A model generated the notes under the pieces. That model made no database searches, had not been told where the DNA came from, and saw nothing but the letters and a program-made list of their open reading frames with translations. A stretch of 64,000 nucleotides of DNA. It comes from Liolophura sinensis (Eukaryota > Mollusca > Polyplacophora > Chitonida > Chitonidae). The stretch is from positions 13,013,608 to 13,077,607 of the forward strand of contig NC_088299.1 of the NCBI RefSeq assembly GCF_032854445.1, given 5' to 3'. Of the stretch, positions 36,081-59,487 are shown in pieces. The first letter of the stretch is position 1, and every line of letters starts with the position of its first letter. A program made the translations under genes and the position numbers.

Positions 36081-38835
36081 ATGACAACTGTGCTCCGCGT
36101 AATCTTGCTGGTCACTTTAATGTGTGTGGCCAAGATTTTGGGTGAGTTGATGTTATTTAATGTAGTTGAATGTCTAGTGTTATCTGTGAGGCAAGTATCT
36201 GGGGTGAGCTAAGGTCAGCAGGGGATAAGTTAATTTATTTTTTTATACTTGTGTATATTGCTCGTTTGTGGTATCTTATGATTTTGTTGCTTGAGAATAA
36301 CAACGGTTTGGGCTTAGTTATAGTTGTTTATGCTACTTTTGTGTAGCAATCGCTTGGAGTAAGTTATTGTTTCCCTGTTATTTTGACGTTAAACAATGTT
36401 TTGTAGACTGCGACTAGGTTTGAGGTAAGCTGAGTTTGCCATGTTACCTGCCTGGCAAGTGTTTGGGGTATGTTAAGTTTGCTGATGTTACCTGCATGGC
36501 GAGTGTTTGGAGTAAGCTGAATTGGCTATGTTACCTGCGTGGCGAGTGTTTGGAGAAAGCTGTTTGCTTATGTTATCTGCGTGGCGAGTGTTTGAGGTAA
36601 GCTGAGTTTGCCATGTTACCTGCGTGTTGAGTGCTTGGGCAAACTGAGTTTACTGATGTTATCTGCACGGCTAGTGTTTGAATAAGCTGAATTTGCTATG
36701 TTACCTGCATGGTGAGTGTTTGGGGTAAGCTGAGTTTGCTGATGTTATCTGCATGACGAATGTTTGGGGTAAGCTGAGTTTGCTGATGTTACCTGTGTGG
36801 CGAATGTTTGGGGTAAGCTGAGTTTGCTGATGTTACTTGTGTGGCGAGTGTTTGGGGTAAGCTGAGTTTGCTGATGTTATCTGCATGGCGAGTGTTTGGG
36901 GTAAACTGAGTTTGCTGATGTTATCTGCGTGACGAGTGTTTGGGGTAAGCTGAGTTTGCTGATGTTATCTGCGTGACGTGTGTTTGGGGTAAGCTGAGTT
37001 TGCTGATGTTACCTGTGTGGCGAGTGTTTCGGGTAAGCTGAGTTTGCTGATGTTATCTGCATGGCTAGTGTTTGGGGTGAGCTGAGTTTGCTGATGTTAT
37101 CTGCATGACGAGTGTTTGGGGTAAGCTGAGTTTGGTGATGTTACCTGTGTGGCGAGTGTTTGGGGTAAGCTGAGTTTGCTGATGTTACCTGCGTGACGGG
37201 TGTTTGGGGTAAGCTGAGTTTGCTGATGTTATCTGCATGACGGGTGTTTGAGGTAAGCTGAATTTGCTTATGTTACCAGCATGGTGAGTGCTTGAGTAAG
37301 CTGAGTTTGCTATGTTACCTGTATGGCGAGTGTTTGGGGTAAACTGAGCTTTATGTTGCCTGTTTTATCATAAGGCTCAAGTTTTAGGTTAATTGTAAAT
37401 CAATTTATTTACGCTGCTGTTCCTTTCTGATGTGTTGGCAGATTTAGAAGTCATATGGTTAAACATAATGATTTCTATCTACGTTTAAAACACTGTTAAA
37501 ATCTTTTTACAGGTGATCAAAAATGCACAGCCAAAAGAGGGAAATGTCAGGAAGACAGTATAAACTGCCCAGGAGGATATCAATCCAACTTGTGCGATGG
37601 CGCAGCGGACAGGCGATGCTGTCTTCCTAAAGCTGGTGAGTAGGGGTTTCCCGCATAAACCAAAGATTAAACATTCTAGTCATTTAAACAATTAAACCTG
37701 TTCATAAAAAATGTCTTATAAACATTGTCATGCAGTCTATAGTTAGAAATTCTTTGCATATCAATTATTTAATCCCCGCGGAGCTGGTCGTTATCTCTTG
37801 GAGATATGCTAATGTATAATGCGTAAATGAGTTGATTTTTTGTATATATCTATGAAGAATGGCCTTCGTTCTGAAACAAAATCAAGTTTTCTTACCTTCA
37901 TTTTTAAATTCAAATTACAACTGATTCGATACTTATTTAATCTTCATCGAATTAAATAAAGATAATAGACAGATTTAGATATACAATTTACCTGAAAAAT
38001 GCCCATATACCCATGTTGGCTGTAGGTCCCTAATCTTCAGTGAATGTCCATAAATCACAGGTGATGGTGACAAGAAATGTACAAATAAGGGAGGAAAATG
38101 TCAGAAAGACAGCCTAAACTGTGCGGGAGGGTATCAGTCCAACCTGTGCTCCGGTGCTGCCAACATACGATGTTGTCTTCCTAAGGCTGGTCGGTATTTT
38201 CCTTTATATATAGTGCTTTTGTCATTTTTTTAAAATCCATTTGGTTAATTTATTTGGAGTTCCCAATGAGATATTTACCAAATTTAACAAATGAAAATAA
38301 ATTTGGAATTCCAGACTATGTTCCTGATTCAGATAAAAGACTACAATACATCGAAATCGTTTGCGATGGAGATGTTATTTTCATTTTACATTTAGGGTAA
38401 AATGTTTCAAAAATTAACTGTAACAAAATTTGTGAGTGCTTACTAGAATTGACCAGTCCTTTATGTACAAAAACAAATATATAGATTATACCGAGTAGGA
38501 AACCCAGTGGCTTTGGAAAGACGGGATACACACAAAGGTCCAAAATGCAGATAAAAACGTACCGGTTTTTTGATGTAGTGTGCAATACAGTGCTTATGTA
38601 TACTTCCTAACTGTTTAATAAGTCCACACACTCCACAAAGCGTGACCTGTGAAAGAAAAAACAAATGGGTACATAGCTTTGGGCCACTGTGTGAAAAGCG
38701 TAAAGGAGATCCGCATGAGTAAGATTACCTTATATTTAATTCATTAATGTCCAAGCCGTATGCTTTAAAAACACTATGGAATGGTATTTCACAACGGGAA
38801 ATGGCAGATAAGAAATGTAAAGTTAAGGGAGGAAA

Positions 38836-38908
<73 letters not shown>

Positions 38909-41900
38909 CGCTTTTGTGGGTAACATGAAAGACCAAAATGCATTTAATCATTTTTTTCCTGTTTCCGTTTTATATTTTGGGGAAAATGTCTGAACAATTA
39001 CTTGCTATAAAATATGTGGGAAGTTATTAGAACTACACTGTCGAATATGTAAAAGATCGACTACATACTTGACTGAGATACCCATATACAGTGCTATAGT
39101 TATTTTAGACTGACACTTTCTGTGTACAGAACACATGTCAAACTGGCCACTCCAAGTCTTGAACTAAAGACTTCAAAGTCAGTCTCCTTAAAACCAGCAG
39201 TACATTTCAACCATCTAGATCATACGGCGTTTGCCTGATTTAGAGGTCGTTGGTTGGAAACCATGAGTGGTCTCTGCTAAATTTAAGAGTTACAATTTTT
39301 AATGGTAAATCCCGAATATCGATAGTACTGTCACTAAACGTGCATGTACATTCCAAATAACATCCATCAATATGGTAGATACATTTGACATATGGAACCC
39401 GGCTAATGCAGATTATTTTCCAGCCGTTAAAACCTTGCGTTTTTCTTCGTAAACACTGTATGGTGATGTTACAGGAGATGCAGATAAAAAATGTAAAGAT
39501 AAGGGCGGAAAATGTCAGAAAGATATCTTAAACTGTGCGGGAAAGTATCAGTCCAACTTGTGTTCCGGTGCTTCCGACAGACGATGTTGTCTTCCTAAAG
39601 CCGGTGGGTATATCTCCATTACATATATACAGTGCGTTGTTAATTTTTGTAATTTATTTAACTGGAAATATTTAACATACTGCAATTTGCCGTACAAGGT
39701 TGTAAATAAAACACTTGTCTTTAGATCATTATAGAAATAATAGCTTCATTCAGTGTGCATGCGCTATAATAACTGCAGTATTTGAAAAGTGTCCATCGTT
39801 TTTGGACGAGGCCAACGAACAGCCACCATGCTTTTACATCTTTTATCATACAGACACTGTTTTGCTTTTTTACATATTTTTTTTTAATTTAATTTTTTTT
39901 TCCATTTTCTAAACCCATGTGAAAAACCCAGGGTAACAGTTCTATAATTTTTGGAAGCAATTCGGAAGAAATTTAAAAATGACCTAGTGAAAATATACAT
40001 AAGCCTACCTGTACTATTCTATTTGTATATGTAGGGCCTCACATAAAAACAATGCACACTTCCTTTTTTACTCCAATTATTACAGCGTGTACGCAGTGAA
40101 GCCGTTATTCCTTTTTTTAAGATCTGTAAGTCTCAATGGCTGATGTCATATTTTCTACACAGGAAAACTTAATCTGCTGATTTCAACAGAAAGTCTGCTG
40201 TCTGAGTGATGCTAGAATGTATTATGTTATTATCAGATAATATTCTGTCATACTGAACCTAATATTTTGTCAGTCTAGTAAAATAATGTTAGTCTAGTGT
40301 TTATAATCTTTATGTTGAATTAACTGAATATGTGTTTTATATTATATTATTATATATAACAGAACAATGTGAGACAAAAGCAAAATACATTCTATCATCA
40401 CTCAGGCAACAGAATTTCTGTTGAAATCAGCAGATTAATTTTTTGAGTGTACATTTTGTAGAAAATAATAAACCTAATGTCTCACTTATTGTTGTTGCAC
40501 GCCTCAAAAACTAATCTCGCGTTATGCCATCACTGCTATCGTGCCCGGTCTTACAGACGTTGCATAGAGTTTATAACATTGTTTAATGTTATTTCGTTAC
40601 AGGAGATGGAGATGAAAAATGTAAAGATAAGGGTGGAAAATGTCAGATAGATAGCTTAAACTGTGCGGGAAAGTATCAGTCCAACTTGTGCTCTGGTAAT
40701 GCCAAGAGACGATGTTGTCTTCCTAAAACCGGTCAGTAAAATTTGCTTTCAGTTGTTTTTTGTTAAATTAATGAAAATTCAGATGTTTAACTTGTCAGTT
40801 TTCCCTTTAAGGCTTTACATTAAAATCATCAACTTATTTTAGTTTAATAGCCGCATATGGGCAGAAATATCAAAATATTAATTCACATGGAAGGCCACCG
40901 TACTTTCAAATTGTTCCCTTGGTCCGTGTGACAATCGTTAATTTCTTTTTTTTTTTAATTTTTTTCATTTTGCAGGGGTTTTTTTTAGTCCATATATTCA
41001 AACCTTGCGTATGTTTCATAAACACTATATGCAGTATAATTAAGACGTACAGTACAGAGAGAAGAATCATAGCAGCGACCAACTTGTGATAACTGCGAAA
41101 TACGAAATGATTAAGTAACCGATGAAATACAGCCCCCAGTTTCATTTAATTTACCTCCATTGGGGTTTTATTTTAACTGTGCACTTAAATGCTTAAACTG
41201 TAGCAAATTACACCCCCCTCCTCCGTTCTGGTTTTACAGAACGAATGTTTCAAAGATGAAATTGATTCCTTCACTGCATAAATTTCCCATGCCGTCCTTT
41301 AAATCTTACGTTTGTTTCGTAACCATTATTAAATGCTATTTCATTACAGGAGACAGAGATAAAAGATGCATAGACAAAGGAGGAAAATGTCAGAAAGACA
41401 GCATTAAATGTCCAGGAGGATATCAGTCCAATCTATGTTCTGGTGCTTCCAACAGACGATGTTGTCTTCCCAAAGGCGGTGAGAATATATGCTACACTTT
41501 ATGGCATAAAGGACTTGCCATCACAACAACCAAAAACGTCGTGCTATGTCACTGGTTCGAATCCAGGTTTGACAATTAGCGTAAAATTTAGGTAACTTTC
41601 AGGTTGAATTTACCAAAACATTTATACGCCGTCTAACAGATGAAGTAAGTGTATTAAATTAACAATCACGTTGACGAAATAGTAAGTAACCATCTGATGT
41701 TAAATACCCCCAATATCTTCGGTCACTTGAGGTCTGTGGTTAATAGAAATTTTCCTTATATGCCCAAGCAGATGAAATACCTTAGATAACACCTAGATTG
41801 CAAAATTTATTGATCTGAGCTTATTACATTATTTGTTTCGCAGAAAGAATAAACATGGAGAAAAAATAGATGGTACGAAGAGTATTATTTCCAGCTACTG

Positions 41901-44900
41901 TGTATGGCCCAGAATTACGAAGCTGTATTAGACTAAAGCCAGGCTTAGTTTTATCGTCAAAATGCTATGTTTACTTGAGGAATTTTCAATTTGTTCAGGC
42001 TTTCATTACAAAATTTTTAATTAGCCTTCACGTTTAAAACTGTAAGCTCTGAAATAATACTGCAAGCTGGATGCAAACTCGAAAAATCCAAATAACACAA
42101 CTGAACACTAAGTCAGACGTAAGGCAGTTTCATGATTATGGGACATGGCGCTGAAGGGAAGAAAAAATTCACTGCATTTATGTTTTAGATGACAAGAAGT
42201 GTAAAGAGCTGGAGGGAGTATGTCAGAAGGACAACATTAAATGTGCGGGTGCATATCGCTCCACGTTGTGCTCTGGTGATGCGGACAGACGTTGTTGTCT
42301 TCCTAGTGCTGGTACGTAGCACAGTGTAAAGATATTCTATAAGTGCCGAACTAATAGATTTGCATAATTGACTGGGTATGGAAATGTATTGTAAAAAGTA
42401 CAATGGTTTTCAAACATAAAAAAGGGTTCTTTTCTGTAAGTATTTAGGCCATGTTTTCACGTATGATTTCTTAGTTTAGTTGTACCGTGTAAATAATAAA
42501 GTCTAAGAAACGCTTTCAAATCTCGTTGTTTGCCTGGTAATGTAAGCCTGGGCCAACCTTGTTGAGGAGATCTAACTTTTCCCATGTCCTTTAATGACTT
42601 TAAATGGAAACGAAGCATGGAATGAAATTGTGCTTATAGGTGCATCAATGAAAATTGGATCTATAACAATATCAAAAGCACCGCATTCAAATGTTGACAT
42701 CCAATTAAGGTGCATTCATAGCTTCCAGACCCAATACGACAGATTTAAGGCATTTGCTCACATACATATTAATCCTACCTTGCATTTCAAGTATCTAAAA
42801 GCGTTTAATTATTTTATTCGCAGTCAAGAAAGTTTTCCTAATTACAGATTATCCGGTTTTCTCTCACTTGACCTCCAGATTACGTGATTTTATAATTCAG
42901 TTGCGATTTGTTGTGAGATGACGATAATATCCCCATACTCAACAAAAACAAAGAATGCCTGCAGATGGTGATTAGATGCCTGGGAGGATGAAGACGACGT
43001 TTTCGTATATAGCATGAATGCATGGATGACAATGGTTTCACACTACCTGTGCAATATTACAGTCATATCATAGTGATACTTACCATGCAGTGATTACCTT
43101 AGGCATCTGGTTCCACGAAACCATTTCTGACATAAGCGGAAATTTGAAATACGATCTTAAAGCTTGTTTTTGGGCTTTGAAAATTGAAAGTTTGACCGTC
43201 TCTCCCACTGTTACCCCTCCACTCATCAATGACATTTTTAGACCAAGCGTGTCTAAATTTCTACTCCCAGTATCATAAAGAATATCGTAAAGAGTTTTCC
43301 AATTTTGGACTAAAGTCAGAAATAGCTTTGAGGAATCGGCCCCGGAGGATATATCAATATTAATAAACCGGGGTTTCTAAAGCAGCATTATTGGTTTATT
43401 TTCAGACCTAAAATGTATTAACCAGGGAGGTAAATGCCAGCTTACTAGCAAAAGCTGTACGGGGTCGTACAGATCCAATCTCTGCGGGGGAAAATCCAAC
43501 CGGAAATGCTGTCTAGAGGTAAAAAAAGGTAACAATTTCATTTTTGTCTCGATTACTGAATTGTACATGGGATTAATCGTGGGTTTGAGCAGGTCATAAA
43601 TCATGATCGTCTTATGTCCATTACTGGACTGTAAATGGGATTAATCGCGGATTTGAGGAAGTCGCAGCCCTTCTTGTTACCATCACTGGTGTACCATTAA
43701 CGATACACGTGATTCATCATGAATATATCGAGGTAACAAAATCCCAGCATCCTCTTTATTATAATAAAGCAAGGGTTTTTTTTTGAACTGGTGAAATCGG
43801 TCCAGCTAGCAACATTACCATTTAAGATTTAAGATTTAATCAACTACTCAAACTTAAACGTGGGTTTAAATTTCATCACACTTTTGAACCATCGGACCTT
43901 TTTATAATGAACACGTTTGAGTATGTGTTCTTAACGTATGATTTTGTGATTAAGGATCCGGAACAGTGGCTTACCGTGGATTCACGGTTTCTGACAGAAT
44001 CGTACGAAATAAGCTTAAGGAGATAGCCGATCTGTTCGGGCGTCGACTGTGGCTAACCAGTGGGGATCGCGATGGAACTGGTCGCTCTCATGTGAGTCTG
44101 CGTGTAGTTATCTCCCTTGGCATGATGACCGTCAACTGATCTAAACAACCTTTTTACACACATTCTTTAATTTGTCTACCTCTGAACAGGATTCACACGC
44201 GTCAAATGGCTCAACAAAGCCTAAGTTTCCCCTCCACAACCAAAATCTATAACCAGATGTTGGGCCTTGCTGGTTTTTAGAGCATAAGCCGTGGTCGATC
44301 AACGCAAAGAAAACGTTTATTTGTTTCGCACTAATAAAAAGAATGTGGCAAAATGGGCAAATGGGGAAAAAATCCAATGAGCATGGTGCCATAATTTTAC
44401 TCCTACTGTGATGAAAAGAACAGTTGAATACTTTTGAAGAATTTACTTCTGGAAGATCCGGTAGAGACTTGTGATACTTTTGCCGCTTGAGGCCTCTAAA
44501 CAGCATGGGACTACATAAACCTTTATCCTTTGGATGTTTTCATCATTCCTTTAAAACATCGCCCAGAAGCTCTTGTGGCTGGACCCAAACCAGTCAGTTT
44601 CGTCCTTGCCTGCTGATCACAATATCACCGTTTTGGTTGTGAAGGAGAGAAATTTGACATTTGCAAAGGCTGAGTGTTGAGTGACGCGATTTCGCCTACT
44701 GAGAGTACTGTACCATTCGCATCGTTATCCAAATCGACATCTTCTCTTTCGAAATCAAAATTGCCAGAATCACATTCATCATAGTATTCTGTCGTCTAAT
44801 CTTCTTCGCTCGTTTTGGGGCCTCCGTGGCTCAGTCGGTTAGCGCGCTAGTGCAGCGTAATGACCCAGGAGTCTCTCACCTATGCGGTCGCTGTGAGTTC

Positions 44901-45962
44901 AACTCCAGCTCATGCTGGCTTCCTCTCCGGCCGTACGTGGGAAGGTCTTCCAGCAACACGCAGATGGTCGTGGTTTACCCCCGGGCTCTGCCCGGTTTCC
45001 TCCTGCCATAATGCTGGCCGCCATCGTATAAGTGAAATATTCTTGAGTACGGCGTAAAACACCAATCAAATAAATAAATAAATAAATAAATAAATCTTCG
45101 CTTGTTTCATTTGATTAGCAACTCATCATGACCTTTCATGATTGAAATAAATCAGCTGGTTAGTGACTATGATGACGTAGTATCGCTGCCAAGCACAGAA
45201 ATATATGACAGCTCCGACGTTTAATAACTGTGCGATAGTCAATGACTGATAATATTAACAGAAAATGACATTGATTTTTTTTCGACGTTGGAAGGCTCTG
45301 TATTAAAGGTTTTAAAGATTTTATTTTATTGTCCACAAAAAAAACGCAAAGAGAGACAACTCCAGGTTGGCCTGACCTGGTTAGCAGCAGTTTTCCTTAG
45401 TTCCACATGTACGTCTCAAAAATGCTCTTTATGGTTATAAATTCATTATATGACGACCTTCCTGGGGTATTGATCTCCAAATATCTACCCGTGTATCCCC
45501 GGAAGATCGTCATATAACTAATATTATATGGCATGACATAGTTGATTTGCTGTTATATGTTATCAGCTTTATTTACCACCTGTATTTGTATATAATCTCA
45601 AATATATTCCTTTGGGAACTGGTGAAAATGAATCTTTGGAAGGACGTTCATGGTTTACAAGTGCATAGTATATGCATGGATATCGCACTTGACCTTTTTA
45701 CAGCTGTCTGGTTAATTTCCAGCACAATGTGGGCCGGGCGGCTGACTTTTGGGTGGACGGAGGGCTGACGGGAGGTCAAATGTTCAACCGGATCCGGAAC
45801 AGTGGGATACTGGATCAAGATTTCCAAGTGATTTGGCACGGAAGAGGCACGTGCACGGGAGGAGAACACATCCATATTGGTCGCTACGGAGATGGCCGAG
45901 AAACGTGCTGGGTTCACGAAGGGACACGCGCTAGCAACAAATGCGTTTATACCTGTATGTAG
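36081..45962 (+). CDS. Secreted M15-type zinc peptidase with seven N-terminal six-cysteine modules, ten exons, 440 aa
   Basis: Exons: 36081-36141 (signal peptide MTTVLRVILLVTLMCVAKIL), 37513-37635, 38061-38189, 39475-39603, 40603-40731, 41350-41478, 42189-42311, 43406-43528 (one module each), 43955-44091 and 45723-45962 (catalytic domain). Module borders are all phase 1, and the sum is exactly 441 codons with the stop. Each module has C-x6-C-x6-C-x8-C-x7-C-C with a core like GGYQSNLC and ends RRCCLPK. Similar small cysteine modules precede cell-wall hydrolases in fungi and some animals (from memory). The catalytic part has WLTSGDRDG, SHHNVGRAADFW and HIHIGRY, with the H, D, H zinc ligands of M15 D,D-peptidases intact, and ends CVYTCM. 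A secreted peptidoglycan-binding and cleaving role is inferred. The exon 3 donor (gtcggt) is weak. Confidence 0.85.
36405..37345. repeat. 44-base minisatellite, about 21 units, in intron 1 of the second M15 gene
   Basis: Unit 'gctgagtttgctgatgtta' then 'cctgcgtggcgagtgtttgg' and 'ggtaa'. Most units contain GGTAAGC, a fair 5' splice-site match. The sequence just after the true exon 1 donor resembles a unit, so the array may have grown from the intron start. Confidence 0.95.
38796..38838 (+). pseudogene. Broken cysteine-module exon
   Basis: Encodes the first third of a module (ADKKCKVKGGK), closely similar to the start of exons 38061 and 39475. The acceptor reads 'acaac' instead of 'acag'. The rest of the module is replaced by the AT microsatellite that follows. 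It would have been a further module between the second and third. Confidence 0.75.
38839..38907. repeat. (AT)n microsatellite
   Basis: About 34 AT units inserted directly after the broken cysteine-module exon. The flank beyond it ('gcgcttttgt') resembles the sequence after exon 3 ('agtgcttttgtcat'). Confidence 0.95.
40156..40451. mobile_element. Palindromic MITE with TA ends
   Basis: Long terminal inverted repeats: 'ttaatctgctgatttcaaca' with 'tgctgtctgagtgatgctag' on the left mirror 'tgttgaaatcagcagattaa' on the right. TACAC...GTGTA ends suggest a TA target duplication as in mariner-type elements. No transposase. It lies in an intron of the second M15 gene. Confidence 0.75.
44817..45095 (+). 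repeat. tRNA-derived SINE (family A), full length
   Basis: Best-preserved copy in the window: head 'ggggcctccgtggctcag', A-box, B-box 'gagttcaactccagc', body, and a tail with a clean AAAT run. It lies in the last intron of the second M15 gene. Confidence 0.93.
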
Positions 45963-46031
45963 GAAGAAAAACGAATGTCTGATCACAAGCTGCGACACAT
46001 GAGCATTTTTTAAAAAACATGCTCCTAGCAA

Positions 46032-46037
46032 AATAAA
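46032..46037 (+). terminator. Polyadenylation signal of the second M15 gene
   Basis: AATAAA about 70 bases past the stop codon. Plausible but untested. Confidence 0.45.
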
Positions 46038-48469
46038 AATATGTACATCAATTCAAATAACTGAACAACAACACCGTAGCTCCAAGTGGTCTGTAGCTAT
46101 TATAATCTATAGCACGGAGTATGTTGTGAATGACCTGTGAAAACAGTAACCTGTATTAAGTAAATAGATTACATTCTAAAATTCACCCATCGTGTCACAC
46201 ATGCAAATTTGACAATGTATATTGCTCATGAAGTTTGGTTTCGTTATTTTTGTCAGTCTTTATCTGATATGATTGATTTACTCGGTTGTTTTTTAACGCA
46301 GAGGTAAAAAAAAAAAACAATTTTGCTTTAGGGACAGCGGTAAGATTCATGGATGGATGAAAGCGGAACGCACAGAGTAAAACCAATCACCTTTGGCATG
46401 AAACCGATGAATTTTTCCTTCATTATAGCAAAACCGTTCTGAGCAGATCCAAAAACTGTGTTGTATACAGTGTGGCAGATGCTGGGCAGGTTGATATTGG
46501 CATGCATATATGCCTTGCTGGCGAAGTGCTGCCCCCATTGAAGTAACATGTCTAAGACACAAGACATGACACCCCACCCAAGCACATTATACTGACACTG
46601 GGCCAACCAACCATGTTTCCTTGCTGTACCTCTCAGTGCTGAGCGCCAAGCGAAAGGCCCGGGTGGAGTCCTTGGTGTGACTCGACCCAGGCCTAATGTC
46701 ATGAGATTTGTACCCGATGATCACCCCCACCGATCCCACTCAACCAATCTTCTAACTGCGTGTGTCCGAACGATAGTTAGACAAGCACCTTAACCGCGTG
46801 ATACGAATAATTGCACCGTGTGAGCCTATTCTGGAGAAATCATACGCGATTTTTCTACAATGTTTGTTACCTCTCCGATTTCCTTTTTTATCGCGAACGT
46901 ATGGGTTCACGTAAGACGCTTGACACAGTTATTAATGAGTACAACCCCATTGCTTGCAACAGGGTATGTTCCCCCATTAAAGATTGTAAGGGAAAAAATT
47001 CGTTTGAGTTTAAGATTAAAAACATAACTCTAATGACGCAGTCAGTCTAACTTCTTTGGGACCAATGTCGTAATTTGAAAGCTACTTAAAAGCTCAGCTT
47101 TTGGTAGTTTGGTCCATTTGGCTCACCTCTCGATACTGACGAGAGGCCTTTCATGTCGCTTGCTAAAATCCACCTCCCACTGTTGCTTTAAGGAAGAAAC
47201 TAGGTGATGGTTTCCACTGAGGTGATTCCTTCACGAATATGACTGAGTGCTAGCGTGAAACATTCTTCACAACACCAATGCAAGAATGAAAACAATGCAA
47301 GTACAAAAAAATGGAGCAGTGTTTCAGATTTTGTACATGTTAAAAGCAATATAATTGGACAGGCTAAAATGGGCGCCATAAACCCAGATAAACCGTGGTT
47401 ATTTTATTAATGGAGCTTTACAAACTAAATATGTAAGTACTCAAATACAAGCATTTGACGAATAGAATTAAGACGTACAGCACAGCATAATGTCATAAGC
47501 AGAGTAAAGTAAAAATAACACAATGCAATGGTGTTAATTGCAATTTGTGGGACGTCACTGGTACAGAATTAATCACAATACTGTGTTACCGTCACATTCT
47601 TATCGTACAATAACATTAAAACAAGATTGATCAACTTCTAAACGGTATTCACTTATTTTTAACAGGTGTAAGGTGTCGGTTGTCATAACGGAGATTTTCA
47701 AAAGTATAATTCTACGTGTTTTTCACTGTAGTCTACGCACGCGATATCTATGTCTGTGTGCTCGGGGTTTTATGTCGTACTTTATGACAAGGCGGAAGCA
47801 TTAGCTGTGTGTACATCTACTTATCTTCTTCTGGCAGGGCGAGTCCATGCCGCCAAACGTATTGCCGTCACTGAAGTATCATGCAGAAGATACCCGACGT
47901 GACACCCAGTTACATTATACTGACACCGGGTCAACCAGCTCTGTTTCCTTGCTCTAACATTTAGTGCTGAGTTTCATGCACCATTTTTTAAGAATCTTTG
48001 GTTTCATCCCGGGTCTCCCGACTTCAAGGCGGACGCTCTAACCATTAGGACAAATGACATGTGTAACACAGTTACACAGTTAAAGGTTGAGGTGATAGGT
48101 TTTTTTTTAACTTTCTGTGCATGTGTAGTTAGACTGCGATATATACGTCTCCATGTGTATACACGCTCTGTTTGAACACACTTGATCCTTGATAAGGCAT
48201 TGACACCTAACAAAACCAGGCTAACAGTGACACGTTAAGGTCCCCTCCCCTAACCGAGAGCCCGTGTTGTTTATCGGTTGCTCGTCGTCTAAAAGATAAC
48301 TCACATGGATTTGACAGACAAGTGCTGCAGGACACCGATACACAGGCATCTTGTGATCTTGTTTCGGACAAGAGTCAACAAAGCGAGGCTGAAAAGTACG
48401 AACTGTTTTACACAGCTGGCCTAAAGTCAGACGAGCTATTCAAGAACAAGAGGAGACGAAACAACTAGA
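46038..48469. other. Intergenic, with repeat remnants
   Basis: Diverged repeats at about 46490-46700 and 47750-48070 share 'ttacattatactgacac(c/t)ggg' and 'gtttccttgct', so they are copies of one old interspersed family related to family B. No gene supported. Confidence 0.5.
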
Positions 48470-59285
<10,816 letters not shown>

Positions 59286-59487
59286 GTAAAGTAAAAAATT
59301 GTCTTGAGCACTAAGTTCATGAAACATCAAACATATGATAACGTTTTCTGTTACAATGTCACCAGATTCGCGTTAAACACGGGGTCATAGTTTTATTGGT
59401 AGGACGGAATAGACCAGCTAACAGCGAATAAATGTAAATGAAAGTCTCGTCATCGTGAAATACCGTATCTAAATACAACCCTGTGTT

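Noticed and set aside
36405-37345. CRISPR-like array
   Set aside because: Units are directly tandem with no unique spacers, so it is a minisatellite in an animal intron.
42594-42887. 97-codon plus-strand frame in an M15 intron
   Set aside because: No cysteine module, no acceptor/donor pair in phase, no family match.
44141-44506. 121-codon minus-strand open frame
   Set aside because: Lies in the last intron of the M15 gene on the opposite strand, and no family features are seen.
45648-46031. 127-codon minus-strand frame
   Set aside because: It is the antisense shadow of the catalytic exon of the second M15 gene.
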